Below are positions 39,917-49,569 of a stretch of DNA of 64,000 bases, piece by piece. The notes below the pieces were generated by a model, which did no database searches, had not been told where the DNA came from, and was given only the letters and a program-made list of their open reading frames with translations. A program made the translations under genes and the position numbers. Positions within the stretch are counted from its first letter, which is position 1. Each line of letters opens with the position of its first letter. Source of the DNA: Colwellia sp. 39_35_sub15_T18 (GTDB taxonomy: Bacteria; Pseudomonadota; Gammaproteobacteria; Enterobacterales; Alteromonadaceae); assembly GCA_002162675.1 (NCBI GenBank), contig MAAE01000007.1, forward strand, positions 124,001 to 188,000, written 5' to 3'.

Positions 39917-42172
39917 CTATTTATCAAACAGGTTTTTCAATAACTTAGCTTTTGCTTGGGCAAACTCATCCGTTGTTAAAAATCCCTGTTGCTTCAAAGC
40001 CACCAACTTCTCCAAAGCATTAACCAATTCAGTGTCTATAGTGCTATTGGTATGTTTAGCCACGATAGCAGCACTAGCTTGTGGTGTTTTTGGCTTAGCT
40101 ACCACCTTGTTAGCCACTTGCTCTGTTGCGTTAGCTACTATTACCTTAGCTTTAGGATTAGGATTAGGATTAAGCGTAGGCTTAGCTTGAGTTTTTGATT
40201 GCTCTGCAGGCTCAACAGGTATTTTATGGGTAGCCGGACGAATAGCCGCCGCTTGGTTGTGTAGTGGTGCGGCTTTTTTCTTTTTTGCAGCCATTTGCGC
40301 TGCGGATTCAGCAGATTCCGCAACAGCTTTAACTTTTCTCTCACTGGTTTGCCCGGCATTGATTTGTTTACCAATAAGCCAGCACCAATCAATTAACTCA
40401 TCAATCACCTTAGCATAGCTTTTTTTAGTGATGCGGTTACTGCCCTTACGCATATATAAACAAACAACATAGCTGTGCTTTTGCTTATCGGTTAGCTGCA
40501 CACTGATTTGCCTGATTTTACCATCAATCATTTTATCAACATGCTCTTTAGTAAAAATAGCGCGCAAGTCTTGCTCTTTATCATCACTAAAACCATGACC
40601 AACATCATGATTAATAAAGTTGATACAGCTTTCATTCAGTTGTACCTCACTACTGACAATATCGGCTAAATCAATAATAATTTCAGCACTACTTTTATGA
40701 CGGCGATATAAACCTATTTGCTGCTTAGACTCACTTAACTCAAGATGGGCATATTGCTGTCTTACTAAAGTTTTCGCAGAAAATTTATTACGCTTAACTA
40801 GATAATAAAAAGCTCCGCCAATAATGGCCAATATAAACATGGCTAAAAAACTATTGCCTGAAGAAGCCTCTTCCGGTATTTGTTCTTCACTATCACTTAT
40901 CAGGTCAAGGTTGTTTTGCGATAAATGGTAGAGCAGATTTTCATTATTATCTAATAACAAAATTTCAGCCGATAAATTCACGCTAAAGCTCGCTTGACTG
41001 TTAGCGGGTAATTGTTGCTGGGTAAACTGCCACTCTACTTGCGGCGTGTTTTCTTCATTATTTCTGGCTGACAAAGAGCCCTTAAACACTAGCGACTCCA
41101 TGCTCCAGTTCTGATCGTCATGTTTGAGTAGCAATAATTTATTTCTTAAATAAGGAAGCTTTCGTCCGCGATACATGAGTAGATCGTCAATAACCTCATC
41201 ACTTTGATAAAGTATTTTTTTCGGCACTTTAATCCGCCAGTCATCACGCCCTGCGGTTAAAGATAATAAATTTTGTTGATTATATTGGTGCACAAGCAAA
41301 ATTTGTTCACTGTGCTTATCTGGCCAAATAAATTGTTGAATACCTTGGCCACCCAACAAATAAATAGCATCTTTGATTTGGCTATCTTTCAAAAAGGGAT
41401 TATCACTGGGTACGGTAAAACTGCGCAAGCCAAACTTAGTGGGATTTATCCGTAAAATAACCCCTGAATACAATGGCTTTTGCCATTTTTTATCGCCACT
41501 TAAACTAATATAGAGTAAACCAAAATTATCATTCCACGATTTAACCGCAGGATTAAATGACAATTGTGCAATAGTAAAGCTTTCATCAGGGACCGCAATT
41601 CGCAGTACCTCTCGCTTAGTGCTGAGATCCACGTGTTGATGATTAACCGAGTTAAATTGCCACTCGGTGACGACTGCATCAAACTCAAGCGCCAAGTCAG
41701 CTGAGCGCTCTTGTAATCGCTTAGTTTTACTTTTTTTGTTGATTGGCTCCAGATGAGCAGTATAAAAAGTGCCATACCCCGCTTGGTCACGTAAAGAAAA
41801 ACTAGGATGTAGTGCCATCGCGGTTAATTTAATAACAGCGTTATCATTCTGCTCGGTGCTTTCTGATCGGACTGACCGAACACTGGTTAAATCTAATATC
41901 GCTTTTGCTGCAATCGTGTCTTCAAGTAAATAAAGTTGCCCCGTACCATTAATAATGAAAAATTGTTCTTTATTGCTCGGATTAGCAACAATTTGCTGCC
42001 AATTCTTATCCTTTATCTGCTGCTGATTTAATTGAGATATTTCATCTAGTTGGTAACTGTTACTATTGGCAGCAAGATTACCCGAGTGCAATAAAAATAA
42101 ACTCACTAGCCAATAACATGCGAGTAATAATTTTCCTTTTTTTACCAAATACCGTTTAACAATCATTACCAT
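39917..42172 (-). CDS. Membrane protein: beta-propeller-like periplasmic domain, TM helix, SHOCT tail
   Basis: About 751 residues (ATG at 42172 or 42166; GTG at 42175 also possible). Signal peptide near 15-37. Residues about 45-400 resemble glucose/sorbosone-dehydrogenase-type propellers (AMALHPSFSLRDQAGYGTFY, TEWQFNS, GVILRINPTKFGLRSFTVPS, NPF). A transmembrane helix lies near 445-465 (SFLAMFILAIIGGAFYYLVK). A cytoplasmic part follows with a conserved-looking domain (YAHLELSESKQQIGLYRRHK ... WCWLIGKQINA), an Ala/Lys/Pro linker containing NPNPNPK, and a C-terminal SHOCT motif (LEKLVALKQQGFLTTDEFAQ). No PQQ-enzyme catalysis can be claimed. Possibly an envelope sensor or assembly factor. Confidence 0.75.
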   Translation of the reverse strand: MVMIVKRYLVKKGKLLLACYWLVSLFLLHSGNLAANSNSYQLDEISQLNQQQIKDKNWQQIVANPSNKEQFFIINGTGQLYLLEDTIAAKAILDLTSVRSVRSESTEQNDNAVIKLTAMALHPSFSLRDQAGYGTFYTAHLEPINKKSKTKRLQERSADLALEFDAVVTEWQFNSVNHQHVDLSTKREVLRIAVPDESFTIAQLSFNPAVKSWNDNFGLLYISLSGDKKWQKPLYSGVILRINPTKFGLRSFTVPSDNPFLKDSQIKDAIYLLGGQGIQQFIWPDKHSEQILLVHQYNQQNLLSLTAGRDDWRIKVPKKILYQSDEVIDDLLMYRGRKLPYLRNKLLLLKHDDQNWSMESLVFKGSLSARNNEENTPQVEWQFTQQQLPANSQASFSVNLSAEILLLDNNENLLYHLSQNNLDLISDSEEQIPEEASSGNSFLAMFILAIIGGAFYYLVKRNKFSAKTLVRQQYAHLELSESKQQIGLYRRHKSSAEIIIDLADIVSSEVQLNESCINFINHDVGHGFSDDKEQDLRAIFTKEHVDKMIDGKIRQISVQLTDKQKHSYVVCLYMRKGSNRITKKSYAKVIDELIDWCWLIGKQINAGQTSERKVKAVAESAESAAQMAAKKKKAAPLHNQAAAIRPATHKIPVEPAEQSKTQAKPTLNPNPNPKAKVIVANATEQVANKVVAKPKTPQASAAIVAKHTNSTIDTELVNALEKLVALKQQGFLTTDEFAQAKAKLLKNLFDK

Positions 42173-42255
42173 CACGAAATTTTTTGCCCATAAAAAATAT
42201 CTAACATCTTAGTAAATAATACTTTATCTACAATTAACATCAATAAAACAAAGCA

Positions 42256-42933
42256 TTAATTTTTCAATAAATGAATTGTCTTACCTTCAATGAACTGCGT
42301 TTTAGCTGCCGTCGATAAATAATTCAACTTACCTGCTACGATAATATTATCGCCTATAATTGCTTTTTCAGCCAAGTCTTGCGCTTGTTTTCCCCACACA
42401 TGTAACTCACGTTCAAGCGTAGTAGTTTGCCAACTCTGTTTATCTATCGCATAAGTTTGCTGATTAATAGTTATATTCACCTGTGCCATCAATTTATTGT
42501 TTGCCGTGGTGATAAGCTGCGGCGATGAAGCGAGTTGGCCACTACAATGAATTTGATTAACACTTTTAGTGTAGCTTTTAGCAAATTTTTGAATAAAACT
42601 AGCATGAATAATAGCAGGATGATTTTTGGTGGTTACCGTACTCGGTTTGATATGACTCAAGTGGCCTTGTATTAACACAACATCACCCTTTTCTGCCTGT
42701 AAAAGAGTCTGCTCAACAAGGTAGCCTTCAACCTTAACGTGATGGAAACTTGTCCATTCTTTATATTGATTGGTTTTTTTATCTAACCATTTACTGCGGG
42801 TTGCCAAAACAATTTCAGTAATGGCCAACACGGGGTTAGCACGATAACGAATATCTGGTTTACTGACTAAATTACCCAGTAAAGTAACCGCACATAATTG
42901 TGGGCACTGTACTGGAGCACTGGCTTTTGGCAT
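42256..42933 (-). CDS. SSB-like protein with two tandem OB-folds
   Basis: 225 residues. The first half (about 10-110) looks like an SSB OB-fold: LCAVTLLGNLVSKPDIRYRA, then SKWLDKKTNQYKEWTSFHHV and GDVVLIQGHLSHIKPS. The second half (about 125-225) repeats the pattern in weaker form: IHCSGQLASSPQLIT, VNITINQQ, TTLERELHVWGKQAQDLAEK and GDNIIVAGKLNYLSTAA. It lacks the glycine-rich linker and the acidic DDIPF tip of true SSB, so it should not recruit the usual SSB partners. Probably a specialised ssDNA or RNA binding protein; role unknown. Upstream of the propeller-SHOCT gene on the same strand (80 bp gap). Confidence 0.8.
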   Translation of the reverse strand: MPKASAPVQCPQLCAVTLLGNLVSKPDIRYRANPVLAITEIVLATRSKWLDKKTNQYKEWTSFHHVKVEGYLVEQTLLQAEKGDVVLIQGHLSHIKPSTVTTKNHPAIIHASFIQKFAKSYTKSVNQIHCSGQLASSPQLITTANNKLMAQVNITINQQTYAIDKQSWQTTTLERELHVWGKQAQDLAEKAIIGDNIIVAGKLNYLSTAAKTQFIEGKTIHLLKN

Positions 42934-43132
42934 AAAAATAACTCTTAGCTTAAAAATTCATAGCGATCAATGGTATGAAGTTTATACCATTGACTGCAAT
43001 ATAGGCTCGTTATTTTTAGCTAAATTTTGATAATCGTTGACTATTAAACACTTTGATGTTTTATATACTAAAGCATCTGGTTCTTTTATTCTAAAATAGA
43101 TGTTAATACTAAACACACAGGGCTAAGTGTTA

Positions 43133-45097
43133 ATGATAAAAGCACACTATAAATTTTCAATGGTTATGCTCTTAGTGTTGCTTTGTCTGCTTTTTCCCAA
43201 AATAACGTTCACACAACAATTAAGCAAAGAACAAATTAAAGTTGCCTATCTCTACAATTTTTTAAAGCATATCACTTGGCCTGAAGAAGCGAGCAAAAAA
43301 CAATTTATTATTGCCGTTTATCAAGATAGCGAGTTCAACGCTTTACTAACACGCTCGTTTAACAACAAAAAAGTCAAAAACAAAAATATAAAGATATTAT
43401 CTATCAGTGATATAGCACAAGGTAGAGCCGCCGATTTACTTTATATCCCTAATCGCTTTAATAAGCAACTGACCCAAATAGCCACACAAGTTCGTGGCTC
43501 TCAAACCTTACTCGTGACCGATAATAGCGCTGATAAGCACAATGCGATGGTGAACTTAATTAACGCGGATAACAGCAAGGCTATTGCTTTTGAAATCAAT
43601 AAATCTAACATTGTTTATGAACAGCTGAAAACGTCAGCACAATTATTATTACTTGGCGGAACTGAGCTAGATATTGCTTACTTGTATCGAGAAACTGAAC
43701 AAGCCATGCAAGCGACTAGACAACGAGAATTAACTTTAAATGCCGAGTTAGTCATTCAGCAAGCCAAAATCAAAGCCAGCAATCAAAAACTCAGTCAACT
43801 TAATGCCGATTTACAACGCAGCACTAAAGAAGTTAAGCAACAACAGCTTGCTATGCAAAAATTAACACAAAATGAAAAAAGACAACAATTAGTATTACAA
43901 GCGCAACAACTAGCCTTACAAAAAAAAGAGCAAGATCTCGCTCTCATCCTCCAACAATTAAGTGCAGCTAACAAAAACTATGGCGAACAAACACAGGCCA
44001 TAACGGAGAAAAAGCAGCAAGTAGCAGCAAAAGAACAAGAGAATCAGCAAATGGCTGCTTTAATAAAACAAAACAGATTGATACTGCACAAACAGCAGCA
44101 AAGTATCACCAGACAACAACAAGCGCTCGACGTACAAGATGATGAATTAGCGGTACAACAACAAACCATAGTAGAACAAAAAGCCACCATCACCATAACG
44201 ACTATTTTAGTGGTTATCATAGCTTTTGCTTTTGTGCTAGTCGCGGGTTTATTTTTGAAAAATAAAAAAACTACTCGTAAACTCAGTATAACTTTAGCGC
44301 ATTTAGAGGAAACTCAAAATCAGCTAATACAGTCTGAGAAGATGGCATCACTAGGCAAACTCATTGCTGGCGTTGCCCATGAAATTAACACTCCCCTTGG
44401 CATTGCCGTAACTTCTACCAGTCTAATTCAGGAAAATACTGAAGATATTGCTCAGAAGTTAAAAGATAAAACCTTAAGTCAAAAGCAATTACAGTCTTTT
44501 ATCAATATTATTAGTGAATCGTCGCAAATATCTAATAACGGCTTAGAGCGAGTCATTGAGTTAATGCATAACTTTAAGGAAGTCGCTGCCGATCAAATTA
44601 TTGAAGAGACAAGAGAAATAAATCTAGCCGATTATATTAATGAAGTCATGACGACTTTAGCCAACGAAATGAGAAGAAGGCAAGTGCATTATCAATATAG
44701 CGGCGAAGCTGATCTTTGTATTAATACCATTCCGGGAGCTTTAGCTCAGGTAGTGACTAATTTAGTAAACAATTCAATTCGTCATGGTTTCGATCCTGAT
44801 AATAACCACGACAATTTAACCAATAACATTGCTATTCACCTAGAGCAAAATAGCCATGATGAAATTAGTTTAATCTATAAAGACAACGGCATCGGCATGG
44901 ATGAAAACACTTTAATGCAAGTATTTGATCCCTTCTTTACCACTAAACGGAATAAAGGTGGTACGGGTTTAGGCATGAATATTGTTTTCAATATTATTGA
45001 ACAAAAATTGAGTGGTCGCATAGAAATGCAAAGCGCTTTAGGAGAAGGCGTAATTTGTACCATCACCCTTCCTTTGCTGATTAGCACTGCCAACTAA
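43133..45097 (+). CDS. Sensor histidine kinase with periplasmic YfiR-like domain
   Basis: 654 residues from the ATG at 43133. After a signal or anchor helix (MVMLLVLLCLLFPKITFTQQ), residues about 28-185 form a YfiR-like (DUF4154) domain starting EQIKVAYLYNFLKHITWPEE. A long Gln/Lys-rich coiled coil (about 190-345) leads to a membrane helix (ITTILVVIIAFAFVLVAGLF). The kinase core follows, with phospho-acceptor H416 in AGVAHEINTPLG, the N box NLVNNSIRHG, DNGIGMDE and GGTGLGMNIVF. YfiR elsewhere is a separate periplasmic redox-sensitive repressor of a diguanylate cyclase; here it is fused to a kinase. No response regulator is adjacent, so the partner is unknown. Confidence 0.92.
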   Translation: MIKAHYKFSMVMLLVLLCLLFPKITFTQQLSKEQIKVAYLYNFLKHITWPEEASKKQFIIAVYQDSEFNALLTRSFNNKKVKNKNIKILSISDIAQGRAADLLYIPNRFNKQLTQIATQVRGSQTLLVTDNSADKHNAMVNLINADNSKAIAFEINKSNIVYEQLKTSAQLLLLGGTELDIAYLYRETEQAMQATRQRELTLNAELVIQQAKIKASNQKLSQLNADLQRSTKEVKQQQLAMQKLTQNEKRQQLVLQAQQLALQKKEQDLALILQQLSAANKNYGEQTQAITEKKQQVAAKEQENQQMAALIKQNRLILHKQQQSITRQQQALDVQDDELAVQQQTIVEQKATITITTILVVIIAFAFVLVAGLFLKNKKTTRKLSITLAHLEETQNQLIQSEKMASLGKLIAGVAHEINTPLGIAVTSTSLIQENTEDIAQKLKDKTLSQKQLQSFINIISESSQISNNGLERVIELMHNFKEVAADQIIEETREINLADYINEVMTTLANEMRRRQVHYQYSGEADLCINTIPGALAQVVTNLVNNSIRHGFDPDNNHDNLTNNIAIHLEQNSHDEISLIYKDNGIGMDENTLMQVFDPFFTTKRNKGGTGLGMNIVFNIIEQKLSGRIEMQSALGEGVICTITLPLLISTAN

Positions 45098-45142
45098 GCG
45101 TCATCGCGATTAGGCCATACCAATTAGCTCATACCGATTAGC

Positions 45143-46063
45143 TTAACTCAAAGGCTGTTTGCTCTTTCTCATATAATGAAAAGAATCTACACTATATAAA
45201 GCTAACGCTGACCAAATAAAAATAAAAGTTATAAATTCAGCTGCCTGCATTGATTCATGATAATAAAATACCGCTAAAACAAACATGATACTCGGGCCAA
45301 TATACTGAAAAAATCCTAAACTAGATAAGGTTAAACGTTTAGCCGCAGCAGTAAAGCACAATAAAGGCGCCGTTGTCACCACGCCCGCTAAGATCAGCGT
45401 TATATTCAAACTGTCACTATTTGCCATTAAATCCGCTGTCGCACTGTCAGCAAAAAATTGCCAATAAATTAATGCGAACGGTAACATTAATAATGATTCC
45501 ACCAGCAGGCCAACAAAGGAGTCCACTTGCATTTTTTTACGTAGCACGCCATAGGCAGCAAAAGAACTCGCCAAAACTAACGATACAATAGGAATTGAAC
45601 CCAAGGTAAAAAGCTGTACTAAAACACCAATAACGGCCAAAATTACCGCAATGAATTGATTTTGTCGCAAGCGCTCACTAAAAAACAACATACCCAACGC
45701 CACGTTAAACAAGGGATTAATAAAATACCCTAAACTGGCATCAAGCAAGTGATCATTATTTACCGCCCAAATAAACAATAGCCAATTCACGGCTAATATC
45801 GCGGCAGAAACAGCAAGTTTGAGTATGAGCTTTGGCTGTCGGCATAAAGCCATTAAAACTTGCCATTTTTTCATCACTAAGACTAATATCAGTAAAAATA
45901 GGCTAGACCAAATAACGCGGTGCATTAAAATTTCACCAGCACCAATATCAACAAGTAATTTGAAATAGATAGGAGCAACACCCCACATAACATAAGCGGC
46001 GAGTGCGTTAAACACTCCCGTACGCGTTGTTGCTTGTTGCTCTGTTAATGGTATTGAGTTCAT
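45143..46063 (-). CDS. rarD: EamA-family transporter RarD
   Basis: 306 residues with ten hydrophobic helices. The N-terminal TRTGVFNALAAYVMWGVAPI and YFKLLVDIGAGEILMHRVIW are typical of RarD, linked to chloramphenicol sensitivity in E. coli; its real substrate is unsettled. Helix 3-4 (LAVNWLLFIWAVNNDHLLDA) and the conserved LGYFINPLFNVALGMLFFSE support the call. It is followed by yigI and recQ, the gene neighbourhood seen in E. coli with pldA missing. Confidence 0.95.
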   Translation of the reverse strand: MNSIPLTEQQATTRTGVFNALAAYVMWGVAPIYFKLLVDIGAGEILMHRVIWSSLFLLILVLVMKKWQVLMALCRQPKLILKLAVSAAILAVNWLLFIWAVNNDHLLDASLGYFINPLFNVALGMLFFSERLRQNQFIAVILAVIGVLVQLFTLGSIPIVSLVLASSFAAYGVLRKKMQVDSFVGLLVESLLMLPFALIYWQFFADSATADLMANSDSLNITLILAGVVTTAPLLCFTAAAKRLTLSSLGFFQYIGPSIMFVLAVFYYHESMQAAEFITFIFIWSALALYSVDSFHYMRKSKQPLS

Positions 46064-46179
46064 GAATGAAAATTTTTATATAAATAGAGAACGCGCATAG
46101 TAACACAAGCGCCATTAAGATCTCGCCGACATTCCCTGTCCACACAAAAGCCCCTGTTCACAGACAAAAATCTGTAAAG

Positions 46180-46635
46180 CTAACCTACCATATAAGTACC
46201 CGTACCAAAGGCAATATGATCACCTAGTTCATTGTGCATTTCCATGCGAGCAACAGCTACTTTACTGCCGCTACGAATAATATGTGCGGTGACAATAAAT
46301 TGCTCGCCGCGACCAGGGCGTAAAAAGTCAGTGCGTAAATCAATGGTACTTATTTTACTTAAGCTTTGTTGGATAGTTTCAGGGGTTATTTCAGGCAATT
46401 GCTCAAGAATATTGGCGGCAGCCACCGCACCACCGGCTAAATCTAATGCGGATGCAGTTACGCCACCATGAAGAATTTTCTGCCTAGGATTACCCACTAA
46501 TTTATCGTGCCAAGCAAAACGTACTTCTGATTGTTTAGCATTAAAATGTGTTATTTCTAAACCCAGCAACTTATTAAATGGCATATTACGATTCCATTCA
46601 TCTGATAGCTGCTTATACACTTCTTCATACTGCAT
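46180..46635 (-). CDS. yigI: YigI-family hot-dog thioesterase
   Basis: 151 residues with a PaaI-type hot-dog fold: NPRQKILHGGVTASALDLAG (residues about 48-67) provides the HGG motif and helix, followed by RTDFLRPGRGEQFIVTAHII. YigI in E. coli hydrolyses medium- and long-chain acyl-CoAs. The position between rarD and recQ is the basis for the symbol. Divergent from recQ. Confidence 0.88.
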   Translation of the reverse strand: MQYEEVYKQLSDEWNRNMPFNKLLGLEITHFNAKQSEVRFAWHDKLVGNPRQKILHGGVTASALDLAGGAVAAANILEQLPEITPETIQQSLSKISTIDLRTDFLRPGRGEQFIVTAHIIRSGSKVAVARMEMHNELGDHIAFGTGTYMVG

Positions 46636-46768
46636 AGTACTTTCATCTCTAGTCTAATATATTGATAATTAAGACTAACACCCTTTTTTAAAAATAGCGT
46701 GAAAATAATGCTCACTCACCTGCCACTCTAGGGTAAAATACTTGTTATCAAACTACCTTGAAGAAATC

Positions 46769-48595
46769 TTGTTGAACACGAATACTAGCCTTTCTATTTC
46801 AGAAACAAACCACACTCTGTTGCAAAATACTTTAAAACATTATTTTGGCTATGACAGCTTCCGTCCTGGGCAAGCTGAAATTATAGATAATCTGATGCAA
46901 GGTAGAGACTCATTAGTGTTAATGCCTACAGGTGGCGGAAAATCTTTATGCTACCAGTTACCGGCAATTTTACTGCCTGGCGTTACCATTGTGGTGTCGC
47001 CGTTAATTGCATTAATGAAAGATCAAGTAGATAGCTTAACTAGACAAGGTATTTCTGCCGCATTTATTAACTCGTCGTTAGAACCGCACACTATTAATGA
47101 TATTTTTTCCCGCCTCGATAAAGGCGAGATAAAACTACTTTACGTTGCGCCAGAGCGCTTAACTAATCGCTATTTTTTGCAAAGATTACATGAGTTACCC
47201 TTAAGTTTATTTGCCATTGACGAAGCCCATTGTATTTCCCAGTGGGGACATGACTTTCGTCCAGCCTATACCCAGTTGCAATGTTTAAAACAAAATTTCC
47301 CCAACGTACCGGTTATGGCACTTACCGCCACCGCCGATGTTACCACTCGCAAAGATATTTTAACGCAGCTTGCCTTAAACAACCCTTACATTCAATTAGA
47401 CAGCTTTGACCGAGCTAACATTCGCTTTACCTTAGCGCCAAAATATGACGGTGAAAAACAAGTATTAGGTTATATCCGTAAACAAGCGGAAGACAGCGGC
47501 ATTATTTATTGTAATAGTCGCTGGCAAGTAGAAAAACTGACTAAATATTTAGCCGCTTGCGGTATTAACTGTGCGGCTTACCATGCTGGTTTAGAAAATG
47601 AAATTCGTGCCATGGTGCAAGAGGGCTTTACTAAAGACAATATTCAAATTGTTGTCGCTACGGTTGCGTTTGGTTTAGGGATCAATAAACCCAATGTTCG
47701 CTACGTTATTCATTTTGAGCCGCCGCGCACTTTAGAGTCTTACTATCAAGAAATTGGCCGTGCTGGCCGTGATGGCCTACCCGCAGAAGCTTTATTTTTA
47801 GTGGCTGAAAAAGATATTGCCCGCATTAAAAAGCGTATTAGCGAGGGTGATAATCAAGCGCGCGTAAATGTAGAATTACAACGCTTTGCCGCCATGGATG
47901 CCTTTGTTGATGCGCAGACTTGTCGCCGACAAGTAGTGCTTAATTATTTTGCCGAATATACCGAGCAAAGTTGCGGGAACTGTGATATTTGCTTGGACCC
48001 TCCAAGCCAGTTTGATGCCACCATTCCTGCGCAAAAAGTTCTTTCTTGTGTTTTTCGTATTAAAGAGCGAGGCGATATTAATCATGTTATTGATGTACTA
48101 CGTGGCGAATCAACCAAACAAGTAACAGCACTCGAACATGACAAGGTCTCCACTTTTGCCATAGGGCAAGGAAAAACGCCTGGCTATTGGTTTGCTTTAA
48201 TCGCTCAGCTAATACATTTAGGTTACCTACAACAAGACATTGAGCAACAATCTAACTTGTGTTTAACACAAGCTTCAGGCGTAGTGCTTAAGGCATCCGA
48301 ACCCTTAATGTTAGCAAGCCCACGTTTACAAAAAGCCAGTTATTGGCAACATAAAAGCCAGCAAAAAACGTATGATAGAAACTTATTCGCCAAAATGCGT
48401 GAATTACGAAAGAGTATTGCCGATAGTGAAGACATTGCGCCATTTATTGTTTTTAATGACGCAACCTTGTCTGAGTTAGCACGAGTACAGCCGCTAACCT
48501 CCCAGCAAATGCTAGCGATTAGTGGTATTGGCGATGTGAAACTTTCCCGTTACGGTCAGGCTTTTTTATCTTTGATTAAAGAGCATAATCAATAA
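46769..48595 (+). CDS. recQ: ATP-dependent DNA helicase RecQ
   Basis: About 608 residues. A 3'-5' helicase for recombination repair and fork restart. Walker [19 protein letters not shown] box [16 protein letters not shown], motif [17 protein letters not shown], the zinc-binding cysteines of the RecQ-Ct domain ([10 protein letters not shown] ... CGNCDIC) and a C-terminal HRDC domain ([20 protein letters not shown]). There is no in-frame ATG near the 5' end; TTG at 46769 or 46772 behind GAAG is preferred over TTG at 46742. RecQ is a known SSB partner, consistent with the DDIPF tip on the SSB at 19.6 kb. Confidence 0.97.
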   Translation: MLNTNTSLSISETNHTLLQNTLKHYFGYDSFRPGQAEIIDNLMQGRDSLVLMPTGGGKSLCYQLPAILLPGVTIVVSPLIALMKDQVDSLTRQGISAAFINSSLEPHTINDIFSRLDKGEIKLLYVAPERLTNRYFLQRLHELPLSLFAIDEAHCISQWGHDFRPAYTQLQCLKQNFPNVPVMALTATADVTTRKDILTQLALNNPYIQLDSFDRANIRFTLAPKYDGEKQVLGYIRKQAEDSGIIYCNSRWQVEKLTKYLAACGINCAAYHAGLENEIRAMVQEGFTKDNIQIVVATVAFGLGINKPNVRYVIHFEPPRTLESYYQEIGRAGRDGLPAEALFLVAEKDIARIKKRISEGDNQARVNVELQRFAAMDAFVDAQTCRRQVVLNYFAEYTEQSCGNCDICLDPPSQFDATIPAQKVLSCVFRIKERGDINHVIDVLRGESTKQVTALEHDKVSTFAIGQGKTPGYWFALIAQLIHLGYLQQDIEQQSNLCLTQASGVVLKASEPLMLASPRLQKASYWQHKSQQKTYDRNLFAKMRELRKSIADSEDIAPFIVFNDATLSELARVQPLTSQQMLAISGIGDVKLSRYGQAFLSLIKEHNQ

Positions 48596-48617
48596 ACCCC
48601 TCTAAATTTCAAAAGCT

Positions 48618-48722
48618 ATTCACCACCGAGTCGCGATGCTCCAAGAGGGCTCTTTGAGCCTACACAGAGGTTTTATTATGCTCGGTGTAGTGCTGTAATC
48701 TCGGTGTTCTCTGTGGTAAACG
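48618..48722. repeat. CACCACCGAG...CTCTGTGGTAAAC intergenic element
   Basis: About 105 bp bounded by ATTCACCACCGAG and CTCTGTGGTAAACG, with internal CTCGGTG, ACAGAGG and GGGCTC-TTTGAGCC pieces that can fold back. The shorter relative at 39854-39893 has the same edges. It probably belongs to a dispersed repeat family and carries no reading frame. Confidence 0.6.
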
Positions 48723-48761
48723 TTTAAATTAAATAAATACCATTTCAAAAATCAAGATCAA

Positions 48762-48785
48762 AAAAAGCGCCAACGGGCGCTTTTT
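48762..48785 (-). terminator. Terminator between recQ and cytochrome c gene
   Basis: AAAAAGCGCC/GGGCGCTTTTT hairpin with a tiny loop and A and T runs on both sides, thus probably bidirectional, serving the minus-strand cytochrome gene (24 bp after its stop) and recQ. Confidence 0.88.
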
Positions 48786-48809
48786 CATACACTACAAATT
48801 CACTCTAGC

Positions 48810-49109
48810 TTATTTTAAACTAGCGTAATATGCTGCTAGGTTAGCGATATCAGCTTCATTTAATGCTGCAACCATACCTTTCATAGTAGGATCGTTACGC
48901 TTACCCGATTTAAAATCGGTAAGTTGCTTAGCCAAGTAAGCTTCTTTTTGGCCGGCTAGGTTAGGGTAAGTTGGAATAGCAGAAATACCAGCAGCACCAT
49001 GACATGCGCTACACATCATAGATTTTCCTTTACCAGCATCAACATCGCCAGCGAAGGCAGAACCCGTCATCATTACGGTTGCAGCAACTGCAAGAGTAAG
49101 TTTTTTCAT
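48810..49109 (-). CDS. Periplasmic monohaem cytochrome c (c4/c5-like class I)
   Basis: 99 residues. Signal peptide [20 protein letters not shown]; haem attachment C33-S-A-C36-H37 in [11 protein letters not shown]; axial methionine probably in the [18 protein letters not shown] region. A small soluble electron carrier, most similar to single-domain cytochrome c4/c5 proteins that feed terminal oxidases. Monocistronic, with terminator at 48762-48785. Confidence 0.94.
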   Translation of the reverse strand: MKKLTLAVAATVMMTGSAFAGDVDAGKGKSMMCSACHGAAGISAIPTYPNLAGQKEAYLAKQLTDFKSGKRNDPTMKGMVAALNEADIANLAAYYASLK

Positions 49110-49239
49110 AGTAGTTATCTCTCTTTGTCAATCAGAACTATTTATTGTTTCAAATAGTATATGTAAAATAGTTTATGCTGTCGTTATTTTTTTAACTTAA
49201 TAGTATGATTAACATCAAGCATTACTCATTGGAGTGTCT

Positions 49240-49557
49240 ATGTTATCCAAACAACACACGATTAACTTAATTAGCACTATTGATAATCAAATAACCATTA
49301 CTTTTAATACTGAGTGGTTTCAAGAAGACATTAGTACTCTGAGTCAATTAATCTTATCAAAAATTTTCCACCACCAGTTAAAAGAAAAAATCATTGGTGC
49401 CGACAGAGAAAACTTACGCTTTACCTGGCAAGCAAGTGAATTTTTACTCAATTTTGATTATTACAGCCAATCTTGCTGGGTTAATGCTCATGATGAAGTG
49501 AGCCAAATGACCATACCGGCGTTGCATGAGCTATTAACAGCAAGTTCATCCCAATAA
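49240..49557 (+). CDS. Conserved small protein (DUF3630-like)
   Basis: 105 residues from the ATG at 49240, which has TTGGAG six bases upstream; a GTG two codons earlier is less likely. Cytoplasmic, with WFQEDISTLSQLILSKIF and DRENLRFTWQASEFLLNFDY as the most conserved-looking parts. I associate it with the DUF3630 family of Alteromonadales, from memory and without a search. Function unknown. It precedes the DUF523 gene by 12 bp, so the two probably form an operon. Confidence 0.7.
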   Translation: MLSKQHTINLISTIDNQITITFNTEWFQEDISTLSQLILSKIFHHQLKEKIIGADRENLRFTWQASEFLLNFDYYSQSCWVNAHDEVSQMTIPALHELLTASSSQ

Positions 49558-49569
49558 TGAGTCATATTA

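Noticed and set aside
40150..40180. Telomere-like GGATTA tandem units
   Set aside because: They encode the NPNPNP linker of the propeller-SHOCT protein in frame; simple coding repeat, not a structural DNA element.
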